A stretch of 64,000 nt of DNA from Modicisalibacter sp033446685 (GTDB taxonomy: Bacteria; Pseudomonadota; Gammaproteobacteria; Pseudomonadales; Halomonadaceae): assembly GCF_033446685.1 (NCBI RefSeq), contig NZ_JAWQLY010000009.1, positions 124,001 to 188,000 of the forward strand. Reading direction: 5' to 3'. This document shows, piece after piece, positions 1-8,693 of this stretch; the stretch's first letter is position 1, and each line of letters begins with the position of its first letter. The notes beneath the pieces are model-generated. The model worked only from the letters and a program-made list of their open reading frames with translations. It had not been told where the DNA came from and made no database searches. A program made the translations under genes and the position numbers.

Positions 1-980
1 GTCGGCAACTGGGCCATGACCCGGGAGACCGCCGGCAACTCCGCGGCGAAAGCGTCGATGATCTTGGCTTCGTCGGCGTAGCGCGCGGCGTCTTCGTCGC
101 CCAGCGCCGGCGTGACCGGGGCGATCAGCCGCCAGGCAACCGGCGAGAACACCAGCAGGTACATGGCCAGGACTTCGGCGAAGGTGATCAGGTGGTTGGC
201 GGCGCTGGCGGTGGTGAAGATGGGCTTTTTCACGCCGCCGAAGAAGCGCTCGCGCAGCGCCTCGTTGGACTCGAACTCGGGCAGCAGCCGCTCGCGGTGA
301 TAGTAGGTTTCGGTGGCGGCGTACAGCGCCTCGCTGTCGGCCACCACCGCGCCTTCGAGGGTCTCGCCAAACAGCCCCAGCCGGGCGATCAGCGCATGGA
401 TCGCCACCAGCATCGGCCCGGCGACATCGTCGGCGTAGATCTGGTCCCCGCTCAACATCAACAGCGCGGGGCGCGCTTCGGCCTGCTCCTGGCGCGGCGC
501 CAGCCAGGCATCGGCACGCGCCAGGCCGTCCTCGCCGGGATGATGCGGACGGCGGCAGGAGCCGTGCAGGAGCGCATCGATACGCGACTTGATGACGAAC
601 GCCGGACGCCGCTGGCCGGGATAGAGCAGGTGCGGCGCCCAGTCGGCGATGCCCGCGCCGTCGCAATCCCCGCCGCGATCGTTGATATGCAGGTCGTAAC
701 CGATCAGCGCATCGCTGGGCAGCGGGGCTTCCAGGCTGATGTCGATCAACTGGATCACGAGGTGTCGGCCCACTCTGAGTTGCCGGCAGCGTGCCGCGTC
801 GAGGGCGATCTCGATCGGCCGGTCGTCGGGCGGATGGAGCGTCAGGGTGAGATCCAGCTTGCGGCTGGCGGCCAACCACAGCACCACGCGGCGTGGCTCC
901 AGCCGGCGCAACAGCGGGCCGGCCAGCACCTCGGGCAATGCGTCGAGGGTAGCGGGGGGTGGCGCGGGGCGGTCGTCCAT
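1..980 (-). CDS. PhoD-like alkaline phosphatase family protein (3' end outside window)
   Basis: Reading leftward from an ATG at 980 there is an uninterrupted frame to the window edge (326 codons so far). The first ~100 residues are a beta-rich N-terminal region. They are followed by an HGSCRRP stretch at roughly residues 140-150 and an LMLSGDQIYADDVAG motif, which is typical of the metal-binding core of PhoD-like phosphatases (an Asp-Gln pair before the catalytic site). The rest, with YHRERLLPEFESNEALRERFF, fits the same family. Other members hydrolyse phosphate esters using a metallophosphoesterase fold; the substrate here is unknown. The phosphoribosyltransferase gene lies 76 bases upstream on the same strand and could be co-transcribed. 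Forward-strand open frames over this region are shadows. The C-terminus is missing only because the window ends. Confidence 0.75.
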   Translation of the reverse strand, partial: MDDRPAPPPATLDALPEVLAGPLLRRLEPRRVVLWLAASRKLDLTLTLHPPDDRPIEIALDAARCRQLRVGRHLVIQLIDISLEAPLPSDALIGYDLHINDRGGDCDGAGIADWAPHLLYPGQRRPAFVIKSRIDALLHGSCRRPHHPGEDGLARADAWLAPRQEQAEARPALLMLSGDQIYADDVAGPMLVAIHALIARLGLFGETLEGAVVADSEALYAATETYYHRERLLPEFESNEALRERFFGGVKKPIFTTASAANHLITFAEVLAMYLLVFSPVAWRLIAPVTPALGDEDAARYADEAKIIDAFAAELPAVSRVMAQLP

Positions 981-1056
981 GCGGGCGTGGCATCGTTGGC
1001 GGTGGTGGTGCCAGCTTACCGGCCCGCGCGGTTACTGGCCACGCCCACCCGCCGCA

Positions 1057-1743
1057 CTAGTGTTGCGTTTCGGGATAGGCCTGCTCGGCGAGGCAGGCGC
1101 GCACTTCCGCGTCCTCGGTCTGGTCGAAGCGCCGATACCACTGGCCGACGGCGTTGAACGGCTCCGGCGTGGCCAGACAGAGGGTCTCGTCGGCCTCGCT
1201 GCGCAACGACGCCAGCGAATCGGCGGGCGCCACCGGGACCGCCAGGATACAGCGCTCGGCACCCAGCTTGCGGACCGCGCGAAGGGCTGCGCGCATCGTC
1301 GAGCCGGTGGCGATGCCGTCATCGACCAGAATCACATCGCGCCCGGCGAGGGACGGGTACGGACGCTCGCCGCGAAAGCGCGCTTCGCGGCGCCTGAGTT
1401 CGCCGCGCTCGCGGTCGATGACGCGCTGCAAGGCGTGAGCGTCGATCGCCAGGCGCCTGATTAGTTGTTCGTCGAGCACGCTGACGTCGCCGCTGGCCAG
1501 CGCGCCCATGGCGAACTCCTCATGTCCCGGCACCCCCAGCTTGCGCACGATCAGCACCTCGAGTGGGGCCTTGAGGGCTAGCGCGATGCGGGCCGCCACC
1601 GGAACGCCGCCCCGCGGCAGGCCGACGATTAGCGGGTTGCGATACGCCCGCTGCAGCAGGCGCGCGGCGAGCCGTTCCCCGGCATCGCGGCGGTCATGAA
1701 AGGGCAGCTCGGTGCGGTCGTCTTGAAAGGGAAGGTCGGTCAT
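1057..1743 (-). CDS. phosphoribosyltransferase domain protein
   Basis: A 228-residue protein of the type I PRTase fold. The PRPP-binding loop is visible as VILVDDGIATGSTM (two acidic residues then a G-x-x-T-G-S-T turn), and an upstream PRGGVPVAARIA segment forms the usual PPi loop. Such proteins are often annotated as predicted phosphoribosyltransferases of unknown substrate, sometimes next to alpha/beta hydrolases; no base specificity can be read from the sequence. I start at the ATG at 1743 because GGAGG lies about 6 bases before it; a longer frame opens at 1773 but lacks such a site. The next gene downstream on the same strand is the PhoD-like phosphatase. Confidence 0.85.
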   Translation of the reverse strand: MTDLPFQDDRTELPFHDRRDAGERLAARLLQRAYRNPLIVGLPRGGVPVAARIALALKAPLEVLIVRKLGVPGHEEFAMGALASGDVSVLDEQLIRRLAIDAHALQRVIDRERGELRRREARFRGERPYPSLAGRDVILVDDGIATGSTMRAALRAVRKLGAERCILAVPVAPADSLASLRSEADETLCLATPEPFNAVGQWYRRFDQTEDAEVRACLAEQAYPETQH

Positions 1744-1843
1744 GCTGCCTCCGTTAACCAGCGTGGTGGCCATGCCTGTAGCGTGGCTGCCGGTCGCCGA
1801 TCTGGCCAGCGAAGCGCCCCCGGCAAGCGCCGCAAAGCCCGGG

Positions 1844-2827
1844 CTAGGCGCGCCGATAGCGCAGCGAACGCTCGACCGTGTCGATGCCGGGCACGTAGTC
1901 GCCGCGCGTGGCGGCGATCGCCCGGGCCAGCGTCAGCTCGGCGATCCGCGCATGGTCCTGCGGCAACGAGTTGACCGGCTGTGGCAGGAAGTCGAGCAGC
2001 CGGTCGTCGCCGAATGTGGCCAGACGCAGCGATGCCGACAGGCCGCCATTGGCGAGCAGCACGTCGAGCGCGCCGTCGAGCAGGGTATAGGAGGCGGTGA
2101 CCAGAGCATCCGGCAGGCCGTCCTCGTCGATGAGCCGCTGCATCAACAACGCGCCGTCGGCCCGATCGTAACGCTCGCCGGTACGGATTTGTGCCTCGCA
2201 AGAATGCCCCGCCAGAGCGCGCTGAAAGCCCTGGCGACGTTCGCGGGTGATCGACAGCGCCTCGACGGCGTCGAACAGAACGATGCGGCGCACCCGATCG
2301 TCGAGCAGCGAGCGGGTCAGCGCTTCGGCGCCGGTCACGTTGTGACTGAGGATGCACACGAAGTGCGACGGATCGAGGGCGCGATCCACGGCGATCACCG
2401 GCAGGCCGCCGGCCATCAGCTCGCGATAGAAGGGCTCGTCGGGGGCCAGACTGGTCGCCACGATCAGTGCCTGACAGCGCTGGGCGCGCAGTGCCAGGGC
2501 CAGATCGCGCTCGGTGTCGGCATCGTCGTCGGAGCCGGCGATCAGCAGTTGATAGCCCTGCTCTCGGGCGCCGCGCTCGAGGCGCTTGGCGAGCCGCGCG
2601 TAGCTGGCGTTCTCCAGATCGGGGATGATCAGCCCCAGGGTGCGGCTCTGGCCACGGCGCAGGGCGGCGGCCTGGGCGTCGACCCGGTACTGGTGACGCT
2701 CGACCATCGCCATCACCCGCTCGACCGTCTCACGGCTGATGCGGCGCTCCTCGGCCTTGCCGTTGATCACGTAACTGGCGGTGGTGCGCGACACGCCGGC
2801 GAGCCGGGCTATTTCAGCGAGAGTCAT
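1844..2827 (-). CDS. cra: LacI-family fructose repressor/activator, Cra (FruR)-like
   Basis: The 327-residue protein begins directly with a LacI-type helix-turn-helix (MTLAEIARLAGVSRTTASYVING), followed by the hinge and a periplasmic-binding-protein-like effector domain (about residues 60-320, from TLGLIIPDLENASYARLAKRLE). Cra binds DNA as a repressor of fructose PTS genes and is displaced by fructose-1-phosphate or fructose-1,6-bisphosphate. The divergent position next to fruBKA, the two Cra-like operators between them and the -SYVINGKAEERRIS- wing, which resembles E. coli Cra, all support the call. It probably represses fruBKA and may also control itself through the palindrome just upstream of its start. 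Confidence 0.9.
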   Translation of the reverse strand: MTLAEIARLAGVSRTTASYVINGKAEERRISRETVERVMAMVERHQYRVDAQAAALRRGQSRTLGLIIPDLENASYARLAKRLERGAREQGYQLLIAGSDDDADTERDLALALRAQRCQALIVATSLAPDEPFYRELMAGGLPVIAVDRALDPSHFVCILSHNVTGAEALTRSLLDDRVRRIVLFDAVEALSITRERRQGFQRALAGHSCEAQIRTGERYDRADGALLMQRLIDEDGLPDALVTASYTLLDGALDVLLANGGLSASLRLATFGDDRLLDFLPQPVNSLPQDHARIAELTLARAIAATRGDYVPGIDTVERSLRYRRA

Positions 2828-2942
2828 TGGCCTTCCTGTCGATCATTGATGGCACCGGCGAAGTCGTTGCGGCGACACGTACGTCATGAGGCCCATTTTA
2901 CGGGTCGCGGCGGCGAGCTTATCCCCTGCGAAGGTCGTAGAG

Positions 2943-2970
2943 CGATCCGCTTGATAATTCAAGTGGATCG
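2943..2970. repeat. 12-bp inverted repeat with 4-base centre between cra and fruB
   Basis: The arms CGATCCGCTTGA and TCAAGTGGATCG flank TAAT, with a single mismatch. No T-run follows, so it reads as a protein-binding palindrome rather than a terminator. Its right arm overlaps the first Cra-like operator (2964-2977). It lies about 115 bases upstream of the cra start and 100 bases upstream of fruB. Confidence 0.6.
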
Positions 2971-2977
2971 TTTCAGC
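2964..2977 (+). promoter_or_regulatory. Cra-like operator 1
   Basis: TGGATCGTTTCAGC resembles the Cra/FruR consensus (TGAAACGTTTCA with flanking GC); the right half-site CGTTTCAGC matches fully. It lies upstream of the candidate fruB promoter. Confidence 0.6.
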
Positions 2978-2995
2978 ATAGCGCTATCTTCAAGG

Positions 2996-3016
2996 TGACA
3001 CGATTCAGCTTATAGT
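2996..3016 (+). promoter_or_regulatory. Cra-like operator 2 overlapping the fruB promoter
   Basis: TGACACGATTCAGC (2996-3009) contains CGATTCAGC, the complement of the classic Cra half-site GCTGAATCG. It is followed at once by a good -10 hexamer, TATAGT (3011-3016). The operator therefore fills the -35/-10 spacer, which fits repression of fruBKA. A weak TTCAAG at 2989-2994 could serve as the -35. The fruB Shine-Dalgarno sequence (GAGGAGG) lies near 3057-3063. Confidence 0.6.
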
Positions 3017-3070
3017 GACAAGCATCGCTGAACTGGCCTGTCGCTACCCACATCGCGAGGAGGCTTTCGC

Positions 3071-5959
3071 ATGTTGACGCTCACCCAGCAGGACGTGCTG
3101 CTCGGCTGCCGGGCCGCGGACTGGCGCGACGCCCTGGACCAGGCCGCGGCGGCGCTGGTCGATGCCGGGCGCGCCACGCCCGAGTACCGCAACGGCCTGC
3201 ACGCTCGCGAGGCCCAGTCGTCGACCTATCTGGGCAATGCCATAGCCATTCCCCACGGCACGCCCGAGAGTCGCGATCAAGTCCGCGCGACCGGGGTGCG
3301 CGTGCTGCAATTCCCCGAAGGGGTCGACTGGCACGACGGCAACCGCGTGCATGTACTGGTGACCATCGCCGCGCAGAGCGACGAGCACCTCGACATCCTG
3401 CGCGCGCTGACCCACGTTCTCGATCGCGAAGGGGTCGCCGAACGCCTCGCCGATGCCGCGAACCCGGCCGAGGTGATCGGTGAGCTGTCCAGAGCGCCGG
3501 TGATCGCGCGCCTCGACGCCGATACCCTGTGCCTGGGTTTCCCGGCCAGGGATCGCTTCGAGCTGGCGCTGGCCGGCGCCGCGCGGCTGCGCCAGGCCGG
3601 CTGCGTGGGGGCCGACTTCGTCGCCGCGATCGCCGCCCAGGAGCCGGTCTCGCTGGGGCAGGGGCTGTGGCTGGCCAGCACTGTCGTCGGCGTGGAAACC
3701 CCGGCCTTGTCGCTGGCGACCCCCGAATCGGCATTCGTCGGCCCCAAGGGCGCGGTCAATGGCGTGTTCTGCCTTGCCGCCCAGGGTGACGCCCATCTAG
3801 GGCTGCTCGAACGCCTCGCCGAGCTGCTCGATGCCAATCAGGGCGAGACGCTGGGCGATGCCGATGCGGCGACCGTGCTGGCGCGCCTGGCCGGGGAAAG
3901 CGCAACGGCCGAAACCGTGCGCGTCCGGCTGCTCAACGCCCACGGCCTGCACGCCCGTCCGGCCAAGCAGTTGGTCCAGGTGGCGCGCGAGCAGGGCCTG
4001 CCGGTCAAGGTGCGTGTGCTCGAAGGCAGCGCCGAGACGGTCTCGGCGGCGAGCCTGACCAAGGTCATCGGGCTGGGCGCGCGGCGCGGCCAGACGCTGG
4101 TGTTTTCCGCCGAGGGCGCGGGCGCGGCGCAGGCCGTGCAGGCGATGGCCGAGGCGGTGCGCGGCGGGCTCGGCGAGCAGGTCGTGGCCTTCGACGAGCG
4201 CCACGATGTTGATGCCGCGCCACAGGCCACGATGCCGGAGGCGTCCGTGCTCGAGCCGTTGCCGGAAGATACGCCGCACCAGGCGGTGCCGGCGGCGCCG
4301 GGAATGGCGGTGGCGCCGGTGTTCGTGATGCGTCTGCCACGCTTCGACTATCCCGAGCGGGCGCGCGATCTCGACAGCGCGCGCGGCGGCGACCCGCAGG
4401 CCCAGAAGGCGCGTCTCGCGCGTGCCCGGGGCGAGGCCGCCGAGCAGCTTGAGGCGCTGATCCGGCGCGCCCAGGGCGGCGAGGTCGCCGAGATCCTGTC
4501 GATGCACGAGGAGATGCTCGAGGATCCCGAACTGCGCGAGGCCGCCCACGAGGGCATCGACGAGGGCTTGTCCGCCGAGGCGGCCTGGTGGCGCGCCGTG
4601 GATACCGCAGCGCGCGCCCAGGAAGTGCTCGCCGACCGGCTGCTCGCCGAACGCGCCGCCGATCTGCGCGACGTCGGCCGTCGGGTGCTGGGCCTGCTGT
4701 GCGGCGTCGAGATGCCGACGCCGCCGGAGACGCCCTACATCCTGGTTATGGAGGACGTCGGGCCCTCCGACGTAGCGCGGCTCGATACCGCCAAGGTGCG
4801 TGGCCTGCTGACCGCGCGCGGCGGGGCGACCTCGCACAGCGCGATCCTCGCCCGTGCGCTGGGCATCGCCGCGGTGGTCGGCGCCGGCGAGCGGGTGATG
4901 ACGCTGGAGAACGGCAGCGAGCTGATCCTCGACGGCGAGCGCGGGCGGATCGTCCCCGCGCCCTCGGCGCAGCGTCGCGACCGGGCGGAGCTGCGCATGA
5001 AGGAGCGTGAAATCCGCGAGCGCGAGGCCTACGCCGCGCGCTTTGAGCCGGGTCGCACCCGGGACGGCCATCGCGTCGAGGTCGCCGCCAACCTCGGCAA
5101 CACCGCGCATGCAGTGGATGCCGTCGAGTACGGCGCCGAGGGCGTCGGCCTGCTGCGCACCGAGTTCGTGTTCATGGCCCACGCCGAGGCGCCGGACCTT
5201 GACACCCAGATCGGCGAGTACCGCCAGGCCTTCGACGCGCTGGCCGGTCGCCCGCTGGTGGCGCGCACGCTGGACGTCGGCGGCGACAAGCCGCTGCCGT
5301 ACTGGCCGCTGCCCCAGGAGGACAACCCGTTCCTCGGCCTGCGCGGCATCCGCCTGGCGCTGACCCGTCCCGAGATCCTCGAGACCCAGCTGCGCGCGCT
5401 GCTCACCGCGGCCGGCGAACGGCCGCTGCGGATCATGCTGCCGATGGTCAAGGATGTCGCCGAGTTCCGCGCCGCCAAGGCGATCGTCGATCGCCTGCAG
5501 ACCGAGATCAAGGCGCCGGACGTGCAGCTCGGGGTGATGATCGAGATCCCTTCGAGCGCGCTGCTGGCGCCGAGCCTGGCCGAGGAGGTCGATTTCTTCT
5601 CGATCGGCACCAACGACCTGACCCAGTACACCCTGGCGATCGATCGCGGCCATCCGGCGCTTTCCGTGCAGTCCGACGGCCTGCATCCGGCGGTGCTGCG
5701 GCTGATCCAGATGACCGTCGAAGCCGCCCATGCCAAGGGCAAGTGGGTCGGCGTGTGCGGCGAGCTGGCCTCCGATCCCCAGGCGGTGCCGGTGCTGGTC
5801 GGGCTGGGCGTCGACGAACTGTCGGTGTCGCTGCGTCAGGTGCCGATGGTCAAGGCGCGGTTGCGCGAGCTGACCCTCGATGGTGCCCGCCACCACGCCA
5901 CGATCGCGCTGACCCAGGCCACCAGCGACGCGGTGCGCGAAGCGCTGGAGGTGCTGTGA
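3071..5959 (+). CDS. fruB: fructose PTS multiphosphoryl transfer protein (EIIA-HPr-EI fusion)
   Basis: The 962-residue protein passes phosphate from phosphoenolpyruvate to the FruA permease. Domains in order: EIIA-Fru (about 1-145, phospho-His62 in IPHGTPE), a linker/M region, HPr (about 280-365, His294 in GLHARPAK) and enzyme I (about 395-960, catalytic His589 in GGATSHSAILARA, followed by the PEP-binding barrel). All three phospho-histidines are present. The three-domain fusion is the arrangement known from Pseudomonas and Rhodobacter rather than the EI-less E. coli FruB. ATG at 3071 has a GAGGAGG site. Its stop overlaps the fruK start (TGATG), so the three fru genes are translationally coupled. 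Confidence 0.95.
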   Translation: MLTLTQQDVLLGCRAADWRDALDQAAAALVDAGRATPEYRNGLHAREAQSSTYLGNAIAIPHGTPESRDQVRATGVRVLQFPEGVDWHDGNRVHVLVTIAAQSDEHLDILRALTHVLDREGVAERLADAANPAEVIGELSRAPVIARLDADTLCLGFPARDRFELALAGAARLRQAGCVGADFVAAIAAQEPVSLGQGLWLASTVVGVETPALSLATPESAFVGPKGAVNGVFCLAAQGDAHLGLLERLAELLDANQGETLGDADAATVLARLAGESATAETVRVRLLNAHGLHARPAKQLVQVAREQGLPVKVRVLEGSAETVSAASLTKVIGLGARRGQTLVFSAEGAGAAQAVQAMAEAVRGGLGEQVVAFDERHDVDAAPQATMPEASVLEPLPEDTPHQAVPAAPGMAVAPVFVMRLPRFDYPERARDLDSARGGDPQAQKARLARARGEAAEQLEALIRRAQGGEVAEILSMHEEMLEDPELREAAHEGIDEGLSAEAAWWRAVDTAARAQEVLADRLLAERAADLRDVGRRVLGLLCGVEMPTPPETPYILVMEDVGPSDVARLDTAKVRGLLTARGGATSHSAILARALGIAAVVGAGERVMTLENGSELILDGERGRIVPAPSAQRRDRAELRMKEREIREREAYAARFEPGRTRDGHRVEVAANLGNTAHAVDAVEYGAEGVGLLRTEFVFMAHAEAPDLDTQIGEYRQAFDALAGRPLVARTLDVGGDKPLPYWPLPQEDNPFLGLRGIRLALTRPEILETQLRALLTAAGERPLRIMLPMVKDVAEFRAAKAIVDRLQTEIKAPDVQLGVMIEIPSSALLAPSLAEEVDFFSIGTNDLTQYTLAIDRGHPALSVQSDGLHPAVLRLIQMTVEAAHAKGKWVGVCGELASDPQAVPVLVGLGVDELSVSLRQVPMVKARLRELTLDGARHHATIALTQATSDAVREALEVL

Positions 5960-6939
5960 TGGCGCGGGTTCTCACGGTCAGTCTCAACCCCGCGCTGGAT
6001 CTGGCGATTCGCCTGCCGAAGCTGACGCCGGGGATGGTCAATCGCACCGATTCGACGCATCTCGAGGCGGCCGGCAAGGGCGTCAACGTCGCCCGCGTAC
6101 TGGTCGCGCTGGGTCATCGGGTGGTGGTCTCGGGGTTTCTCGGCACGGCCAACGACGGCGCCTTCGTGCGCACCTTCGCCGAACTGGGGGTCGAGGACGC
6201 CTTCCACCGGGTGCCCGGCGAGACGCGCATCAACGCCAAGCTCGCCGAGCACGACGGACGTATTACCGACATCAACGGCCCCGGCCTGGCGGTCGGCGGC
6301 GGCGATTTCGCGGCCTTGTGCGAAGCACTCGACGCCCGCGCCGAGGATGCCACGCGGCGCCCCGATGCGGTGGTGATTGCCGGCAGCCTGCCGCCGGGCA
6401 TCGGTCCCGAGGACCTCGCCGGGCTGATCGCCCGCCTGCGCGGCCACGGCTTGCCGGTGTGGGTCGATACCAGCGGCCCGGCGCTGGCCGCCGCGATCGC
6501 CGCCGGCCCCAGCGCGGTCAAGCCCAACGAGCAGGAGCTCGCCGAGTGGGCGGGCGAAGCGCTGGACACCCCGCAGGCACGGCTGCGCGCCGCGCGTGCG
6601 CTGCACCGCGCGGGCATTGCCGAGGCGCTGATCTCGGCCGGCGAGGCCGGCGTGTTGTGGTTCAGCCGGCGCGGCGCCTGGCTGGCCACGCCGCCGAGAA
6701 TGAACGTGGCGAGCACCGTGGGCGCCGGCGACACGCTACTCGCCGGGATGCTGCACGGCGTACTCGCCGGGTTGCCCGCCGAGGACGCCTTGCGCCTGGC
6801 CACGGCACTGTCCGCCGAGTCGGTCCGTCACGTCGGCGTGGGCGATCCCGATGTCGCCGACTTCGCCGATCTCCAACAACACACTCGCGTGCGCCGGCTC
6901 GACGATGACGGCAGCGACGCACAGGGAGCCCCCGCATGA
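5959..6939 (+). CDS. fruK: 1-phosphofructokinase
   Basis: A 326-residue PfkB/ribokinase-family kinase that converts fructose-1-phosphate to fructose-1,6-bisphosphate. It begins MARVLTVSLNPALDLAI, typical of FruK. It carries the substrate motif GGKGVN-like AAGKGVNVARVL near residue 35 and the PfkB signature with catalytic Asp in STVGAGDTLLAGML near residue 255. The longer frame opening at 5743 lies inside fruB and is artefactual; the ATG at 5959 overlaps the fruB stop. Its own stop overlaps the fruA start (ATGA). Confidence 0.95.
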   Translation: MARVLTVSLNPALDLAIRLPKLTPGMVNRTDSTHLEAAGKGVNVARVLVALGHRVVVSGFLGTANDGAFVRTFAELGVEDAFHRVPGETRINAKLAEHDGRITDINGPGLAVGGGDFAALCEALDARAEDATRRPDAVVIAGSLPPGIGPEDLAGLIARLRGHGLPVWVDTSGPALAAAIAAGPSAVKPNEQELAEWAGEALDTPQARLRAARALHRAGIAEALISAGEAGVLWFSRRGAWLATPPRMNVASTVGAGDTLLAGMLHGVLAGLPAEDALRLATALSAESVRHVGVGDPDVADFADLQQHTRVRRLDDDGSDAQGAPA

Positions 6940-8693
6940 ACGTGATTCTGATTACCGCCTGCCCGAGTGGCATGGCGACCACCTTCCTCGCCGCCCGGCG
7001 GCTCGAGCAGGCGGCCAAACAGCACGGCTGGCGCGCAACGGTCGAGATGCACGGCGAACTGGAGCCGACCCGGCCGGTCGATCAGAAGGCGATCGATGCC
7101 GCCGAGCTGGTGATCGTCGCCGCCGACCACATACCCGGGCCGCAGCGCTTCGCCGGCAAGCGGCTCTTTCATGCATCGATCAGCCAGGCGTTGCCGGACC
7201 CGCGCGACTTTCTTGAGCGTGCCGAGCGCGAGGCCGGTGAGTTCCACTTCTCGGCCGGCGACGCCAGCGGTGCCTCCGAGGCTGTCGCCACGGGTGGCCA
7301 AAAGAACATCGTCGCGGTGACCGCCTGTCCGACCGGGGTGGCGCATACCTTCATGGCCGCCGAGTCGCTGGCCGAGGCCGGACGCGCCCAGGGGCATCGG
7401 ATTCGCGTCGAGACCCAGGGCTCGGTGGGCGCCCAGAACGCGCTGAGCGAGGAGGAGATCCGCGAGGCCGACGTGGTGATCCTGGCCTGCGACATCGAGG
7501 TCGATCCGACCCGCTTCGCCGGCAAGCCGATCTGGCGTACCTCGACCGGCAATGCGCTGAAGAAGCCCAAGCAGACCATCGGCGCGGCGTTGGCCGGCGC
7601 CGAAGTCGAGAGTGCCGAGAACGCGGCGGGCGGCGCCGACGCCGCGCGCAAGAAGAGCGTCAAGGAAAAGGGCGTCTACAAGCATCTGCTGACCGGCGTG
7701 TCGTTCATGTTGCCGATGGTGGTCGCCGGCGGCCTGCTGATCGCGCTGTCGTTCGTGTTCGGCATCAAGGCCTACGAGGACGAGGGCAGTCTGGCCGCCG
7801 CGCTGATGAAGATCGGCGGCGGCAGCGCCTTCAAGTTGATGATCCCGGTGCTCGCCGGCTACATCGCCTACTCGATCGCCGACCGGCCGGGGATCGCCCC
7901 GGGAATGATCGGCGGCTGGCTGGCCGCGGACATCGGCTCGGGCTTCATCGGCGGGATCATCGCCGGCTTTCTGGCCGGTTACGTCGCCAAGGCGGTGGTC
8001 AAGTACTTCAAGCTGCCGGCGAGCGTCGAGTCGCTCAAGCCGATCCTGATCATCCCGCTGATCGCCAGTCTGGTGACCGGGCTGGTGATGATCTACGTGG
8101 TCGGCGAACCGGTCGCGGCGATCCTCGCGGGGCTGACCGGCTTTCTCGAGAACATGGGCTCGACCAACGCCGTGCTGCTGGGCCTGCTGCTCGGCGCGAT
8201 GATGTGCTTCGACATGGGCGGGCCGGTCAACAAGGCCGCCTATACCTTCGGCGTGGGACTGCTGGCCTCGGAGACGTACGCGCCGATGGCGGCGATCATG
8301 GCCGCCGGCATGGTCCCGGCGATCGGCATGGGCGTCGCCAGTTTCGTGGCGCGCAACAAGTTCGCCGTCGCCGAGCGCGAGGCCGGCAAGGCCTCGTTCG
8401 TGCTGGGGCTGTGTTTCATCACCGAAGGTGCGATCCCGTTCGCCGCCAAGGATCCGCTGCGGGTGATCCCGGCATGCATGGTCGGCGGCGCGGTGACCGG
8501 TGGGCTGTCGATGCTGTTCGGCGCCAAGCTGATGGCGCCGCACGGCGGAGTCTTCGTGCTGCTGATCCCCAACGCCATCTCGCCGGCGCTGCTCTATCTG
8601 CTGGCGATCGTGGTCGGCTCGCTGATTACCGGGTTGAGCTACGCGATGCTCAAGCGCGGCAGCGAAGAGAGTGCGATCGGCGTGACCGGTTAA
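6936..8693 (+). CDS. fruA: PTS fructose permease EIIB'BC
   Basis: The 585-residue inner-membrane permease phosphorylates fructose to fructose-1-phosphate during uptake. Two IIB-type domains come first. Domain B' (about 1-100) has ITACPSGMATTF. Domain B (about 120-220) has VTACPTGVAHTFMAAE with the phosphorylated Cys. They are followed by a long hydrophobic IIC region (about 245-575, starting GVYKHLLTGVSFMLPMV). In B' the usual His after the Cys loop is replaced (MATT instead of VAHT), although the Cys remains, so B' is probably the non-catalytic copy, as in E. coli FruA. It is the last gene of the operon. Confidence 0.95.
   Translation: MNVILITACPSGMATTFLAARRLEQAAKQHGWRATVEMHGELEPTRPVDQKAIDAAELVIVAADHIPGPQRFAGKRLFHASISQALPDPRDFLERAEREAGEFHFSAGDASGASEAVATGGQKNIVAVTACPTGVAHTFMAAESLAEAGRAQGHRIRVETQGSVGAQNALSEEEIREADVVILACDIEVDPTRFAGKPIWRTSTGNALKKPKQTIGAALAGAEVESAENAAGGADAARKKSVKEKGVYKHLLTGVSFMLPMVVAGGLLIALSFVFGIKAYEDEGSLAAALMKIGGGSAFKLMIPVLAGYIAYSIADRPGIAPGMIGGWLAADIGSGFIGGIIAGFLAGYVAKAVVKYFKLPASVESLKPILIIPLIASLVTGLVMIYVVGEPVAAILAGLTGFLENMGSTNAVLLGLLLGAMMCFDMGGPVNKAAYTFGVGLLASETYAPMAAIMAAGMVPAIGMGVASFVARNKFAVAEREAGKASFVLGLCFITEGAIPFAAKDPLRVIPACMVGGAVTGGLSMLFGAKLMAPHGGVFVLLIPNAISPALLYLLAIVVGSLITGLSYAMLKRGSEESAIGVTG

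Noticed and set aside
192..1464. Long forward-strand frames (321 and 241 codons) at the left end
   Set aside because: They lie opposite the PhoD-like and phosphoribosyltransferase genes, have Arg/Gln/His-rich composition typical of shadows in GC-rich DNA and show no family motif.
3797..5896. 699-codon reverse frame inside fruB
   Set aside because: It is a shadow of the fruB codons (His/Gln/Arg-rich, no motif); fruB on the other strand has three intact domains.
6828..8543. 571-codon reverse frame over fruA
   Set aside because: Low-complexity shadow; the forward frame encodes an unmistakable EIIBC.
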